Below, piece by piece: positions 1-7,953 of a stretch of 64,000 nucleotides of DNA. The stretch is from Debaryomyces hansenii CBS767 (lineage: Eukaryota; Ascomycota; Pichiomycetes; Serinales; Debaryomycetaceae): contig NC_006047.2 in NCBI RefSeq assembly GCF_000006445.2, positions 310,001 through 374,000 on the forward strand, read 5' to 3'. A program made the translations under genes and the position numbers. Position 1 is the first letter of the stretch, and each line of letters begins with the position of its first letter. The notes under the pieces are model-generated. The model was not told where the DNA came from and made no database searches. It was given only the letters and a program-made list of their open reading frames with translations.

Positions 1-716
1 TGTTTCTGTAAAAATCTAGACACAACATCAGGACCAAATGTGAACGATACACCTCTGTCATTTTCGGACCATCCGGTGATATCTTTATCGGGATCGGACC
101 ATAATAAGTCACATAATAACCCTACATCTGGGATATCGGTTGGTCTCATAACTCTTCTAATTTGTTCCATAGAATTCAAATCTGGTGATAAACCACCATG
201 CATTGTGAAGATCTTTTCATCAATTATAGCTGCAATAGGTAAGCAGTTGAAACAATCAGTGAAGGTTTTCCACAACTTAATATTATATCTTCTTTTACAC
301 TCATCGTAAAAACCATAAATTCTGTTAATCGAGGCACACTCGTGGTTACCTCTCAAAATGAAAAAGTTTTCAGGATACTTGATCTTGTAGGCCAATAACA
401 AGCAAATGGTCTCTAAAGATTGCTTTCCTCTATCGACATAATCACCCAAAAACAAATAGTTAGCTTCGGGTGGGAACCCCCCATATTCGAAGAGTCGTAA
501 TAAATCATAGTACTGTCCGTGAATATCACCACAGATCTTAATAGGAGCTTCTAATTCCAATAAGATCGGTTGTTGAATGAAAATTTCTCTAGCTTTGGTA
601 CATAAGTAACGGATTTCATGTTCTAACAACGTGACTTGTTTTCCTGGTCTAGAACCTCTGACTTCCAACAATCTGTCGACGATAGAGTCGATGTCTGCCT
701 CTTGATGATCTGCCAT
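1..716 (-). CDS. GLC7: Protein phosphatase 1 catalytic subunit (partial, C-terminus outside window)
   Basis: Serine/threonine phosphatase PP1, which dephosphorylates many targets in glycogen metabolism, mitosis and transcription through regulatory subunits. The start is the ATG at 714-716 (protein begins [17 protein letters not shown]). About 238 codons are open up to the window edge; the family is about 310-330 aa long, so the C-terminal quarter is missing. The metal-site motifs are intact: GDIHG at residues 63-67, GDYVDRG at 91-97 and RGNHE at 122-126, at the same numbering as animal PP1 (D64, H66, D92, N124, H125). No break is seen. PP1 rather than PP2A is supported by the N-terminus and by [21 protein letters not shown]. 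Very secure. Confidence 0.97.
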   Translation of the reverse strand, partial: MADHQEADIDSIVDRLLEVRGSRPGKQVTLLEHEIRYLCTKAREIFIQQPILLELEAPIKICGDIHGQYYDLLRLFEYGGFPPEANYLFLGDYVDRGKQSLETICLLLAYKIKYPENFFILRGNHECASINRIYGFYDECKRRYNIKLWKTFTDCFNCLPIAAIIDEKIFTMHGGLSPDLNSMEQIRRVMRPTDIPDVGLLCDLLWSDPDKDITGWSENDRGVSFTFGPDVVSRFLQK

Positions 717-1450
717 TATATTATATTATATTGTATTTTATTATATTGATGGATAGTACCGGATACTATGTGATGTGTAATATGTGTGGATAGTTAATTT
801 GTGTGATGTTCTATGTAATATGCAGAAGACGTGTCAACAATATTATAACTTATAATATGATATTTATCAATTGAAACGATGATGGTATTGATGAATATAT
901 ATCTATTTCTTCAACTGTGGCGAAAAAATGATACTAGTACTGATACGGATATTCACTTCAATGAGTTCTTGATACCAAATTCGAAAATCTGACTTCTAAC
1001 ACCTATGGATATATTCGGGTAAACAACCAGGCAAATAAATAAATCAAACGAACTATTCACTATTATGTGAAGCTAAACAACGAAAAAACAGTTGTGCTAT
1101 AAAAAATATTGAAAAAGGGATGAAAATCTTTATCAATTAATAATAGCGGATAAATTCAAAATTTAAATATCAAACTGCGAATAATTACAAAATAGTTCTA
1201 TCTTATGAATATCTTATAATTATATTATTTATTCGATTGATTGATTAATAAAAATATATTTGATATACTAAATCAAACAGACTATAGTTGTTGATAATAA
1301 CATTTGCTATACAATTTGCACTTCGGTCTCGCAAGTTTTTGAAATTTGCGAATTTGGAACGACGGTTACCCGGCTGGAGAGATTCCAGTATACGATGATA
1401 TGGCACTAGTTAGGACCAATATTACAGGGATTATGGAACATTGAAGGGCA
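717..1450. other. Divergent intergenic region GLC7 / VFA1
   Basis: A stretch of 734 bases between two divergently transcribed genes. It is AT-rich, with homopolymer runs typical of yeast promoters. I see no ORF of note, tRNA box or repeat. It presumably holds both promoters. Confidence 0.6.
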
Positions 1451-2053
1451 ATGAGTGCATTCCCTAACCATTACCATGCTAGACTAGTCGCGGAGAAAGA
1501 CTCCAAAGCATGTACGCTATGTTTTAAGCCAACAACCACGGTTTTAATATCCCAGAACAAGGTCGATTTCTTTTATGTTTGCCCTCTGCATTTGAAAGAC
1601 GAACATTTTAGCACTGCAATACGGCCGGACGAGTATAAAGGGCTTGAGACCAAGAGAGAAGAACTAGACAAGAAAATCGAAGACAGTCGCAAACGAGTCG
1701 AGAGGCTCAGGCCGTATGCATGGAACTTTTTAAGCAGTATGCTGGGCTCCAAGAAGGGCGAAGGGACAGAAGTGGATAAGGACAAGGGTACGGAAAAGGA
1801 CAAGGACAAGGAAAAAGAGACGTACGAGACTGCAAAGCAAGACTTGAGGCGATTAGAAGGAGAATTAAACGAAATTAATAGTGGCATTAGTAACTATAAA
1901 TTTAAGGATTACACATTAAACAAAGATATTTATCGTATGCGGACTCAGAACTACGCTCAGTCAAAGATCCGGGCCAAAAAACAGCAGGAAATGCATAAGC
2001 CAGGGTTTTTTCCGTCAGCACCGCAACACGGGGTGGATAAGGTGGACAAGTAG
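1451..2053 (+). CDS. VFA1: Vps4-associated protein 1 family (Vfa1)
   Basis: A 200-aa protein of the Vfa1 family, which binds the AAA ATPase Vps4 and tunes it in ESCRT-III disassembly at endosomes. The N-terminus carries the family zinc-binding arrangement, CTLCFKP near residue 22 and FYVCPLHL near residue 43. A long charged coiled coil follows (about residues 62-150), including a low-complexity K/D/E stretch (DKDKGTEKDKDKEKE). The C-terminal part (YKFKDYTLNKDIYRMR) is the family's conserved end and carries the Vps4-binding region in known members. The start is the first ATG of the frame. The gene converges on SRP102 with only 13 bases between the stop codons. Confidence 0.88.
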   Translation: MSAFPNHYHARLVAEKDSKACTLCFKPTTTVLISQNKVDFFYVCPLHLKDEHFSTAIRPDEYKGLETKREELDKKIEDSRKRVERLRPYAWNFLSSMLGSKKGEGTEVDKDKGTEKDKDKEKETYETAKQDLRRLEGELNEINSGISNYKFKDYTLNKDIYRMRTQNYAQSKIRAKKQQEMHKPGFFPSAPQHGVDKVDK

Positions 2054-2066
2054 GCAAAATAGTGGT

Positions 2067-2879
2067 TCAATTGACGACTTTCTCGTCAATCCAGTTTTCC
2101 CAACCATCGGACTTGTTCTTCAAAACTGAACCACCGACGAAATCCATGCTTCCTTCTAAGAGTTCGAATTTGAACGATTGCTGTAAACCCATTGTAGATG
2201 ACCAGAATTCCCTAATAGCATTGTCGTTCTCTTCACTTTCAAGCTCATTTTCGTTGTTTTCTTGGAACTTCTTGGTCAGCAATTCATTTTTGATTAGCTT
2301 TGTCATTTCCAATTCAAGGATTTCTTTGACCTTATGTATTGGCTTGGAATCAAACAAGTCTTGTTTATTCACGGCAAATAAGAAGTCAATTCCTGTTGGT
2401 AATTTTTCGGTGGAACTGAGTAAGGTAAATAATTGTTTAGATATTAATTTAACAGCTTCTCCATTGATAGCATTCGATGATGAGTCAATCACGTATATTA
2501 TACCTCTAATGTTCTTCAAAGTAATATCCTCATTCATCAATTTGGTTAAAAGCTTCGAGTACTTGATGTGGCCTGGGTAATCAATGATTTGATACTTCGA
2601 TCCTAACTTAGGATTTGAGAAAGGCAAAATTTTATCTTTGACATTAGGCTCTATAGACGAAACCGTAGGTGTGAATTCGTATTTATCATCAGGGTTACTG
2701 ATAAATTTGAAAAATAATGCTGTTTTACCACTATTATTGGGTCCTATTATCAAAAATGTTGGTTTCGAATATTGTGATCTACCACCCTTTTTGGTTTCTA
2801 AATTTTGTATGCAGAAGATCAATAAAGTGACTACCAACCCTAACAATAGAGTGATTAATGACACTTGAATATAGTCCAT
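2067..2879 (-). CDS. SRP102: Signal recognition particle receptor beta subunit
   Basis: ER-membrane small GTPase that anchors the SRP receptor alpha subunit for co-translational targeting. I take the ATG at 2877-2879 as the start. The frame is open 9 bases further upstream but only to a TTG. The product is 270 aa. There is one N-terminal membrane helix (residues 5-26). The GTPase motifs follow: G1 GPNNSGKT (46-53), a DYPGH switch II and NKQD for guanine recognition. The length fits the family (about 240-275 aa). A K/E-rich insert (LTKKFQENNENELESEEND) precedes the C-terminal helix that closes the fold. It lies tail to tail with VFA1. Confidence 0.94.
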   Translation of the reverse strand: MDYIQVSLITLLLGLVVTLLIFCIQNLETKKGGRSQYSKPTFLIIGPNNSGKTALFFKFISNPDDKYEFTPTVSSIEPNVKDKILPFSNPKLGSKYQIIDYPGHIKYSKLLTKLMNEDITLKNIRGIIYVIDSSSNAINGEAVKLISKQLFTLLSSTEKLPTGIDFLFAVNKQDLFDSKPIHKVKEILELEMTKLIKNELLTKKFQENNENELESEENDNAIREFWSSTMGLQQSFKFELLEGSMDFVGGSVLKNKSDGWENWIDEKVVN

Positions 2880-3575
2880 CTTCGGCAAGTATTATTTAGC
2901 CTCTTAGCATTAAGTATGAAAATTCATCGAAATATCTATCACCCAAGATCGTGACTGCACACAAAAAATTACATACAGTGGAGCTGATTAAGGCCCAAGA
3001 CCTCTTGGATAAATAACAATCTATTCAAAGCTAAATCACCGTAGTTAACTATAGAAGGAGCTTATGCTGCCCAAATATAGAGAACGAATGATGCAGTAAA
3101 GTATCATAATTCACTATTAACCTTATTGATGGCCAGCACAGTTTCTCTGCTACTTGTAGCTTTCATGCTGTTTAAGATATTTGGAATAACTATAAGATAG
3201 AAACAATCAAATAAAGAAAACTATACTACAGAAACAAAGAGAATAGAAAATATAATAGTGCTATTGTCTTAAAGAACATGATATATGAATCACGTATGCA
3301 CAGTCAAATATCGTAGCTAAGGTTCAGCACGTCAAAAATTAGCACGAGACCGTCATGAATAGGGAAAGCTAATATATTTTACATAGTTATAGACGGTACG
3401 TATTTTTATCATTAGATAAATATGCGTTGGATCAGGAAATGCAATCTAGTTAACCTATTTGATATTTTAAAGTCTCAGTTTGTTAGACGTAACCTGTTGC
3501 TTAAGTATCAAATAAATGTACTTTTTATTGCAAATAAGATCTTAGCGTACTTTAGACAATCTGACGAATCTTAAA
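2880..3575. other. Intergenic region upstream of SRP102
   Basis: 696 bases between the SRP102 start and the 3' end of the NmrA-like gene. The only curiosity is a 23-codon hydrophobic ORF at 3129-3200 (+; starts MASTVSLLLVAFMLFKIFG). It resembles a bare membrane helix, but I have no evidence it is translated. No RNA gene was recognised. Confidence 0.5.
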
Positions 3576-4436
3576 CTATTTGGTCGGTTCAAATCTAATC
3601 CACTTGAACAAAGTTTCACCTGGGTTAACGAGTTCTTTTGAATCCCAGTCGAAGTCCAAAAGACCTGATGCACTAACAGTTTGGGTATACAACAAGAAAT
3701 CTTCTGCTCTTATACCAACACGTTTAATTGTTTCGTTGCTTTCCTTGAGAGAATCTTCGTAAGTAACATATTTTCTAGGGTAATCTTCGCCCATCATTCT
3801 ATTCAAAAGTTGTTCTTGAGTGATCTTGTCTGACCAAACACGGACTTTATCTGGGAGTGTTGATGGATCCTTTGAAATAACTGATACAATAGTCTGACCA
3901 ACATTCTCGTATGCAGTAAATGCCCATTTAACATCTGGATCACCTCTAATAATAGCTTTGTCACCTTCAAAATTCAAACTCAACGCCTGGGAAGGAACAT
4001 CATTCCAGGCGCCCTTTTGAAGGAAATGGGAAGTACAAATATCGACCACCTTAATCCCACCAGCCCTGACATATCTAGAATGCTTAGTCTTAAAACCAAG
4101 AACGTCAAATGGAACAATATCTAAATCCATTCCAAATTGAGATGGAATGTACAATTTAGGTTTGGCACTAATAACTGCCTTTGCCAATACATCGAAATCA
4201 GCACTAGGACCTGCTAAAGAGATAATAATATCGAAACCTTCAAGCGCTTGCTTCAAAGACTCTTCGTCATTAGCTTCATAGTATTCTAATTCTGAAGTAT
4301 CAGTTTTGCCATCTTTCGATCTAGTAATTCCCCTCAATGGAAATTTGAAGTTTGACTTGAATGTAGATGAAGTAATGGCCTCAAAAATAGATGGGAAGAC
4401 GGAACTGTTGACCCCAAATATAGCTACTGATGACAT
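3576..4436 (-). CDS. NmrA-like / isoflavone-reductase-like atypical SDR
   Basis: A 286-aa protein of the NmrA-like atypical short-chain dehydrogenase group, which contains NADPH-binding reductases and redox sensors. Family features are the N-terminal beta-alpha-beta start (SVAIFGVNSSVF), a strand ending in an arginine (LRGITRSKDGK), DIIISLAGPS after strand 4, and the conserved block PSQFGMDLD near residue 100. The oddity is the dinucleotide-binding loop, normally GxxGxxG, which reads GVNSSVF and keeps only the first glycine, so NADPH binding may be altered. It is divergent from the Hsp31-like gene, with a shared 379-base promoter. The physiological substrate is unknown. Confidence 0.8.
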   Translation of the reverse strand: MSSVAIFGVNSSVFPSIFEAITSSTFKSNFKFPLRGITRSKDGKTDTSELEYYEANDEESLKQALEGFDIIISLAGPSADFDVLAKAVISAKPKLYIPSQFGMDLDIVPFDVLGFKTKHSRYVRAGGIKVVDICTSHFLQKGAWNDVPSQALSLNFEGDKAIIRGDPDVKWAFTAYENVGQTIVSVISKDPSTLPDKVRVWSDKITQEQLLNRMMGEDYPRKYVTYEDSLKESNETIKRVGIRAEDFLLYTQTVSASGLLDFDWDSKELVNPGETLFKWIRFEPTK

Positions 4437-4815
4437 TTTAATTAACGCAACATATGAGATAGTTCATGAACAGAATACTACAAGTAGCTTTTATACTAAT
4501 ATGGTTTCTTAGTGATTTAAGGTTTGTCAACTATGCACATTGAATGCAATAAAAATGTCAACGCACCTTATTTCATCAGCAGGAGACTGCATGTCCTTCT
4601 CAATATATCTTTTAATATGAAAGAATGAACCATTGAGTAATTAGTAAGCTGGATGCTTAGTATATTTTGTTTTATGACGGCACCATGTTTAGATCAAGAT
4701 TAATAATCATCCTGATGGGTATCATTTGGGTATAGTCGGCTATATAATGGGTGGAATATAACCTAAAACTTCACAGACGTTCATTTATAATTAAATAAAT
4801 CAATACTAATCAAAC
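4437..4815. promoter_or_regulatory. Shared divergent promoter with Yap1-type site
   Basis: 379 bases between the NmrA-like and Hsp31-like genes. TTAGTAA at 4641-4647 matches the Yap1/Cap1 response element TTA(C/G)TAA. A TATATAA at 4741-4747 lies about 70 bases before the Hsp31-like ATG. Control by oxidative or electrophile stress is therefore likely for the pair, by analogy with HSP31 genes of other yeasts. The site is short, so a chance match is possible. Confidence 0.5.
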
Positions 4816-5535
4816 ATGTCAAGTCAAAAGAAAGTGCTTGTTGCTGTTACTTCTTACAACAAAATTTTTTACAAAGATGGTAAAAAAACAGGGTTATTCT
4901 TGGTGGAGGCTTTGCACCCATTCAATGTGTTCAAAGAAAACGGATATGACGTTGACTTTGTGTCTGAAACAGGGACCTATGGATTTGATGATCATTCTCT
5001 TGGTCCAGATTTTTTAAACGGTAAAGATTTAGAAGTATTCAATGATGCTAAATCCGATTTCAACGTTCATTTGAAGAACATTAAGAAGGCTTCTGAGGTT
5101 AATGCGGATGATTATGGAATTTTTTTCGCTTCTGCTGGACACGGTACTTTATTTGATTATCCGCAGGCTAAGGTTTTGCAAAGTTTAGGAGAGAATATTT
5201 GGTCCAATGGCGGTGTCCTAGCTGCAGTCTGCCACGGTGGAGCTATATTCGATGGAATGGTTGACAAAGCTAACGGCAAGCCATTACTACAAGGTAAATC
5301 TATTACCGGTTTCACTGATATTGGAGAAGCTATCTTGGGTGTCGATGGAATTATGAAGGAAAATGAATTACAATCTATTGAAGAAATGACCAAGAAATAT
5401 GGCGGTAAGTACTTAGCCCCTATTGGTCCCTGGGATGATTATTCTGTTTCTGATGGTAAATTGATTACTGGTGTTAATCCTGCTTCCGCAATTTCCACCG
5501 CAAAAAGATCTCTTATTGCGTTCGAAGCAATATAA
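4816..5535 (+). CDS. DJ-1/PfpI family glutathione-independent glyoxalase (Hsp31/Glx3-like)
   Basis: A 239-aa class I glutamine-amidotransferase-like protein of the Hsp31 group, which converts methylglyoxal to D-lactate without glutathione and also acts as a stress chaperone. The catalytic set is visible: Glu31 (FLVEALHP), the nucleophilic Cys139 and His140 in AVCHGG, and the GHGTLFDYP loop. Numbering is within one residue of S. cerevisiae Hsp31 (E30, C138, H139). The length equals the family's usual 235-240 aa. The start is the first ATG of the frame. It probably corresponds to the gene called GLX3 in Candida albicans, but I could not confirm orthology. Confidence 0.9.
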   Translation: MSSQKKVLVAVTSYNKIFYKDGKKTGLFLVEALHPFNVFKENGYDVDFVSETGTYGFDDHSLGPDFLNGKDLEVFNDAKSDFNVHLKNIKKASEVNADDYGIFFASAGHGTLFDYPQAKVLQSLGENIWSNGGVLAAVCHGGAIFDGMVDKANGKPLLQGKSITGFTDIGEAILGVDGIMKENELQSIEEMTKKYGGKYLAPIGPWDDYSVSDGKLITGVNPASAISTAKRSLIAFEAI

Positions 5536-6415
5536 TTTTATAGAAATAAGTATTAATTACACGAGCATTATTTTCTTACTGTTAAGTTTAGGCTAAACCC
5601 AACAACGTTCATATCGAAAATAAAAATGGCGACTACATATTATTAGGTTCACGATTACTATAGAGCATAGAACATTTTTTTCCATGAGATTTTGCAATCG
5701 CGAGCATTATTTGATTTGGTTAGCATACCGACCTTCCTTCTCATTTATCAAAGATATCAGTATTAAGCAAGCAGAAATTGTTCATATTCGAAATACAGTT
5801 GATCCTTGAGCATGCTAAAATTTTCTTAAGTATTGCTTCGAAGGAAATTAGTCTCCGGGAATAGTCTTATCAGAACCGGTATTGGGGAAAATAAAATTGA
5901 TATACAAAGCAAAATATATCATGATCCAGAAATACAATGTTTTTTTCGAGTACTTAAATGTGCGAACTGCTCAATATATGTGTAACTAGAACTATTTATT
6001 AGTATTTACGTTACTCACCTCAAATACCTTTAAGTTTGTAGAAGAATACAATTATATACGATAGACTTTGGACATTTATTTGTTAACGCCAAAAACTTAT
6101 CATGCAATTAGAATCTGGAATAAAAATCAAATTTAATTGTGTTACTAAGCTTCTACGCGAGATGAAATATTGGTAGAAACATCATTTCTTTTTCAAAGTG
6201 TTTCTATTCCTAGTCTGAATGAACTTGGGTATTAACTTTCATATCAGAATGATATTCTGTGTTATTAATTCCTGGGACAAACCAAGGCGAATTTTCAAAC
6301 AATTGATTCATCATGTGCCTAAGATATGCTTTGTTTTAGACGCATGTACGAATGAATATATAAAAAATGACTACTTTTATCTTCCATTATCGAACTATAA
6401 AATTTTATTTATAAC
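5536..6415. other. Long convergent intergenic region
   Basis: 880 bases between two convergent genes (Hsp31-like and ARO2), longer than the other convergent gaps here (13 and 278 bases). It holds only short ORFs without recognisable content, such as one of 66 codons at 6219-6419, and a small palindrome (GTTTAGGCTAAAC) near 5586. No tRNA boxes were seen. A non-coding RNA or a decayed gene cannot be excluded. Confidence 0.45.
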
Positions 6416-7549
6416 TTAGTTACTGACAATATTTCTACCGTATTCTCTTGCTTTTTGAGTCAACAATTGGTCCACCAAAACCAAAGCAGTCATAGCTTCG
6501 ACAATTGGAACAGCTCTTGGGGTGACACTAGGGTCATGTCTTCCTCTGGCAGCCAAGACACCCTTTTCACCATCATAGGTGGAGGTGTATTGTTCTTGCG
6601 AAATGGTGGCTGCAGACTTGAATGCCACTGAAAAGTAGATGTTCTCACCATTGGAGATACCACCCTGGATACCACCGGAGTTATTTGTGACGGTTCTCAA
6701 TTTGTTTGAAGTTCCATCGGAGATAAATGGATCGTTATGAACAGATCCAGGAATCTTGGTACCCAAGAAACCGGAACCGAACTCAAAACCCTTGGTAGCT
6801 GGCAATGATAACATCGCATGGGCTAACTGGGCTTCTAATTTGTCAAAACATGGCTCACCTAAACCGATAGGACAGTTTCTCACAACACATGTTACAACAC
6901 CACCAATCGAGTCCTTATTGTCTCTGTATTTTTCAATCACCTTCACCATTTCATCTCTAACGGACGCATCCGGACATCTAATGGGTCCTACTTCGTCCAC
7001 CTCTTCTCTGGTTATCGTGTTCAAGATATTTTGGAACGTAGCATCTTGTGGGCTTCTGTTCATCTCAATTTCCCCGATACTCGACACAAATGCAACAATT
7101 TCAACATTGTTGGCCTTTGTCAATATCTTTTCTGCGATGGCACCTGCAGCCACTCTACCAACAGTTTCTCTAGCTGAAGATCTACCTCCCCCAGACGTAG
7201 ACTTGACACCGTACTTTTGTATGTATGTCCAGTCCGCGTGCGATGGTCTTGGGTATAAGTCGGTTTCCGAGTAATCGTGAGGTCTGTGGTCTTCGTTTTG
7301 CACCAACATCCCGATAGGTGATCCTAAAGTAAGTCCATTTTCGGTACCTGATTGAATGTGGACCTGATCTTTTTCGTTTCTAGGCGTAGATAACTTGGAT
7401 TGTCCTGGTCTTCTTCTACTTAATTGAGGTTGAATATCATCTTCTGTCAATGCTAATCCCGGTGGACATCCGTCAACGATGCATCCGACTGATTTACAAT
7501 GAGATTCTCCGTATGTGGTCACACGGAATATATTTCCAAACGTAGACAT
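6416..7549 (-). CDS. ARO2: Chorismate synthase
   Basis: Final shikimate-pathway enzyme. It converts 5-enolpyruvylshikimate-3-phosphate to chorismate with reduced FMN, feeding Phe, Tyr and Trp synthesis. The 377 aa compare with 376 in S. cerevisiae, and the protein starts MSTFGNIFRVTTYGESH. The signature motifs are all present: GESHCKSVGCIVDGCPPG, RRRPGQSKLSTPR, GGGRSSARETVGRVA, NSGGIQGGISNG and RHDPSVTPRAVPIVEAM. Fungal enzymes of this type also have their own flavin reductase activity. It is divergent from the kelch-like gene, with a 327-base gap. Confidence 0.98.
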   Translation of the reverse strand: MSTFGNIFRVTTYGESHCKSVGCIVDGCPPGLALTEDDIQPQLSRRRPGQSKLSTPRNEKDQVHIQSGTENGLTLGSPIGMLVQNEDHRPHDYSETDLYPRPSHADWTYIQKYGVKSTSGGGRSSARETVGRVAAGAIAEKILTKANNVEIVAFVSSIGEIEMNRSPQDATFQNILNTITREEVDEVGPIRCPDASVRDEMVKVIEKYRDNKDSIGGVVTCVVRNCPIGLGEPCFDKLEAQLAHAMLSLPATKGFEFGSGFLGTKIPGSVHNDPFISDGTSNKLRTVTNNSGGIQGGISNGENIYFSVAFKSAATISQEQYTSTYDGEKGVLAARGRHDPSVTPRAVPIVEAMTALVLVDQLLTQKAREYGRNIVSN

Positions 7550-7876
7550 CTTGATCTGGCTTCTTTATGGCTCTCAATATATCTTTTAGATGAGTTTTTC
7601 ACTACTTATCGGATGATATCGATCGTAAGTATGAGTAATTTTTTTTTCACTTTTAATGGTCACCTGACCTCGCGTACAACTTTCTTCATTTATGTCCCAG
7701 CATTGGTCCTTTATCTACTTTAAGGCAATATGTAAACAATAGATAGATGAACGGAAGGATGGAGATGACGCTAATGTAGACAATGTTTGGATAAAGGAAT
7801 GAATGGAGAATATCAAAAGATAATATATTAATAGAAATTTATCGTACAAACTAGTAATTTATGAAATCGGACAAGA
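7550..7876. other. Divergent promoter ARO2 / kelch-like gene
   Basis: 327 bases serving as the upstream region of both genes. On the plus side it includes an ATG at 7861 that opens an overlapping short ORF (listed separately). I did not find a perfect Gcn4 site (TGACTCA). Confidence 0.5.
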
Positions 7877-7953
7877 ATGATGTTGAGGGAAGCCAGTATA
7901 AGTTTGCTTCTTTATTTTATGGCACTAATATCAGTGGTGAATTGTGCACTTAA
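7861..7953 (+). promoter_or_regulatory. uORF overlapping the kelch-like gene start
   Basis: A 30-codon ORF (MKSDKNDVEGSQ...) begins 16 bases before the main ATG, out of frame, and ends at the TAA at 7951-7953 inside the main gene. Its ATG has T at -3, a weak context, so leaky scanning would be expected. Whether the transcript includes it depends on the unknown transcription start. Confidence 0.35.
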
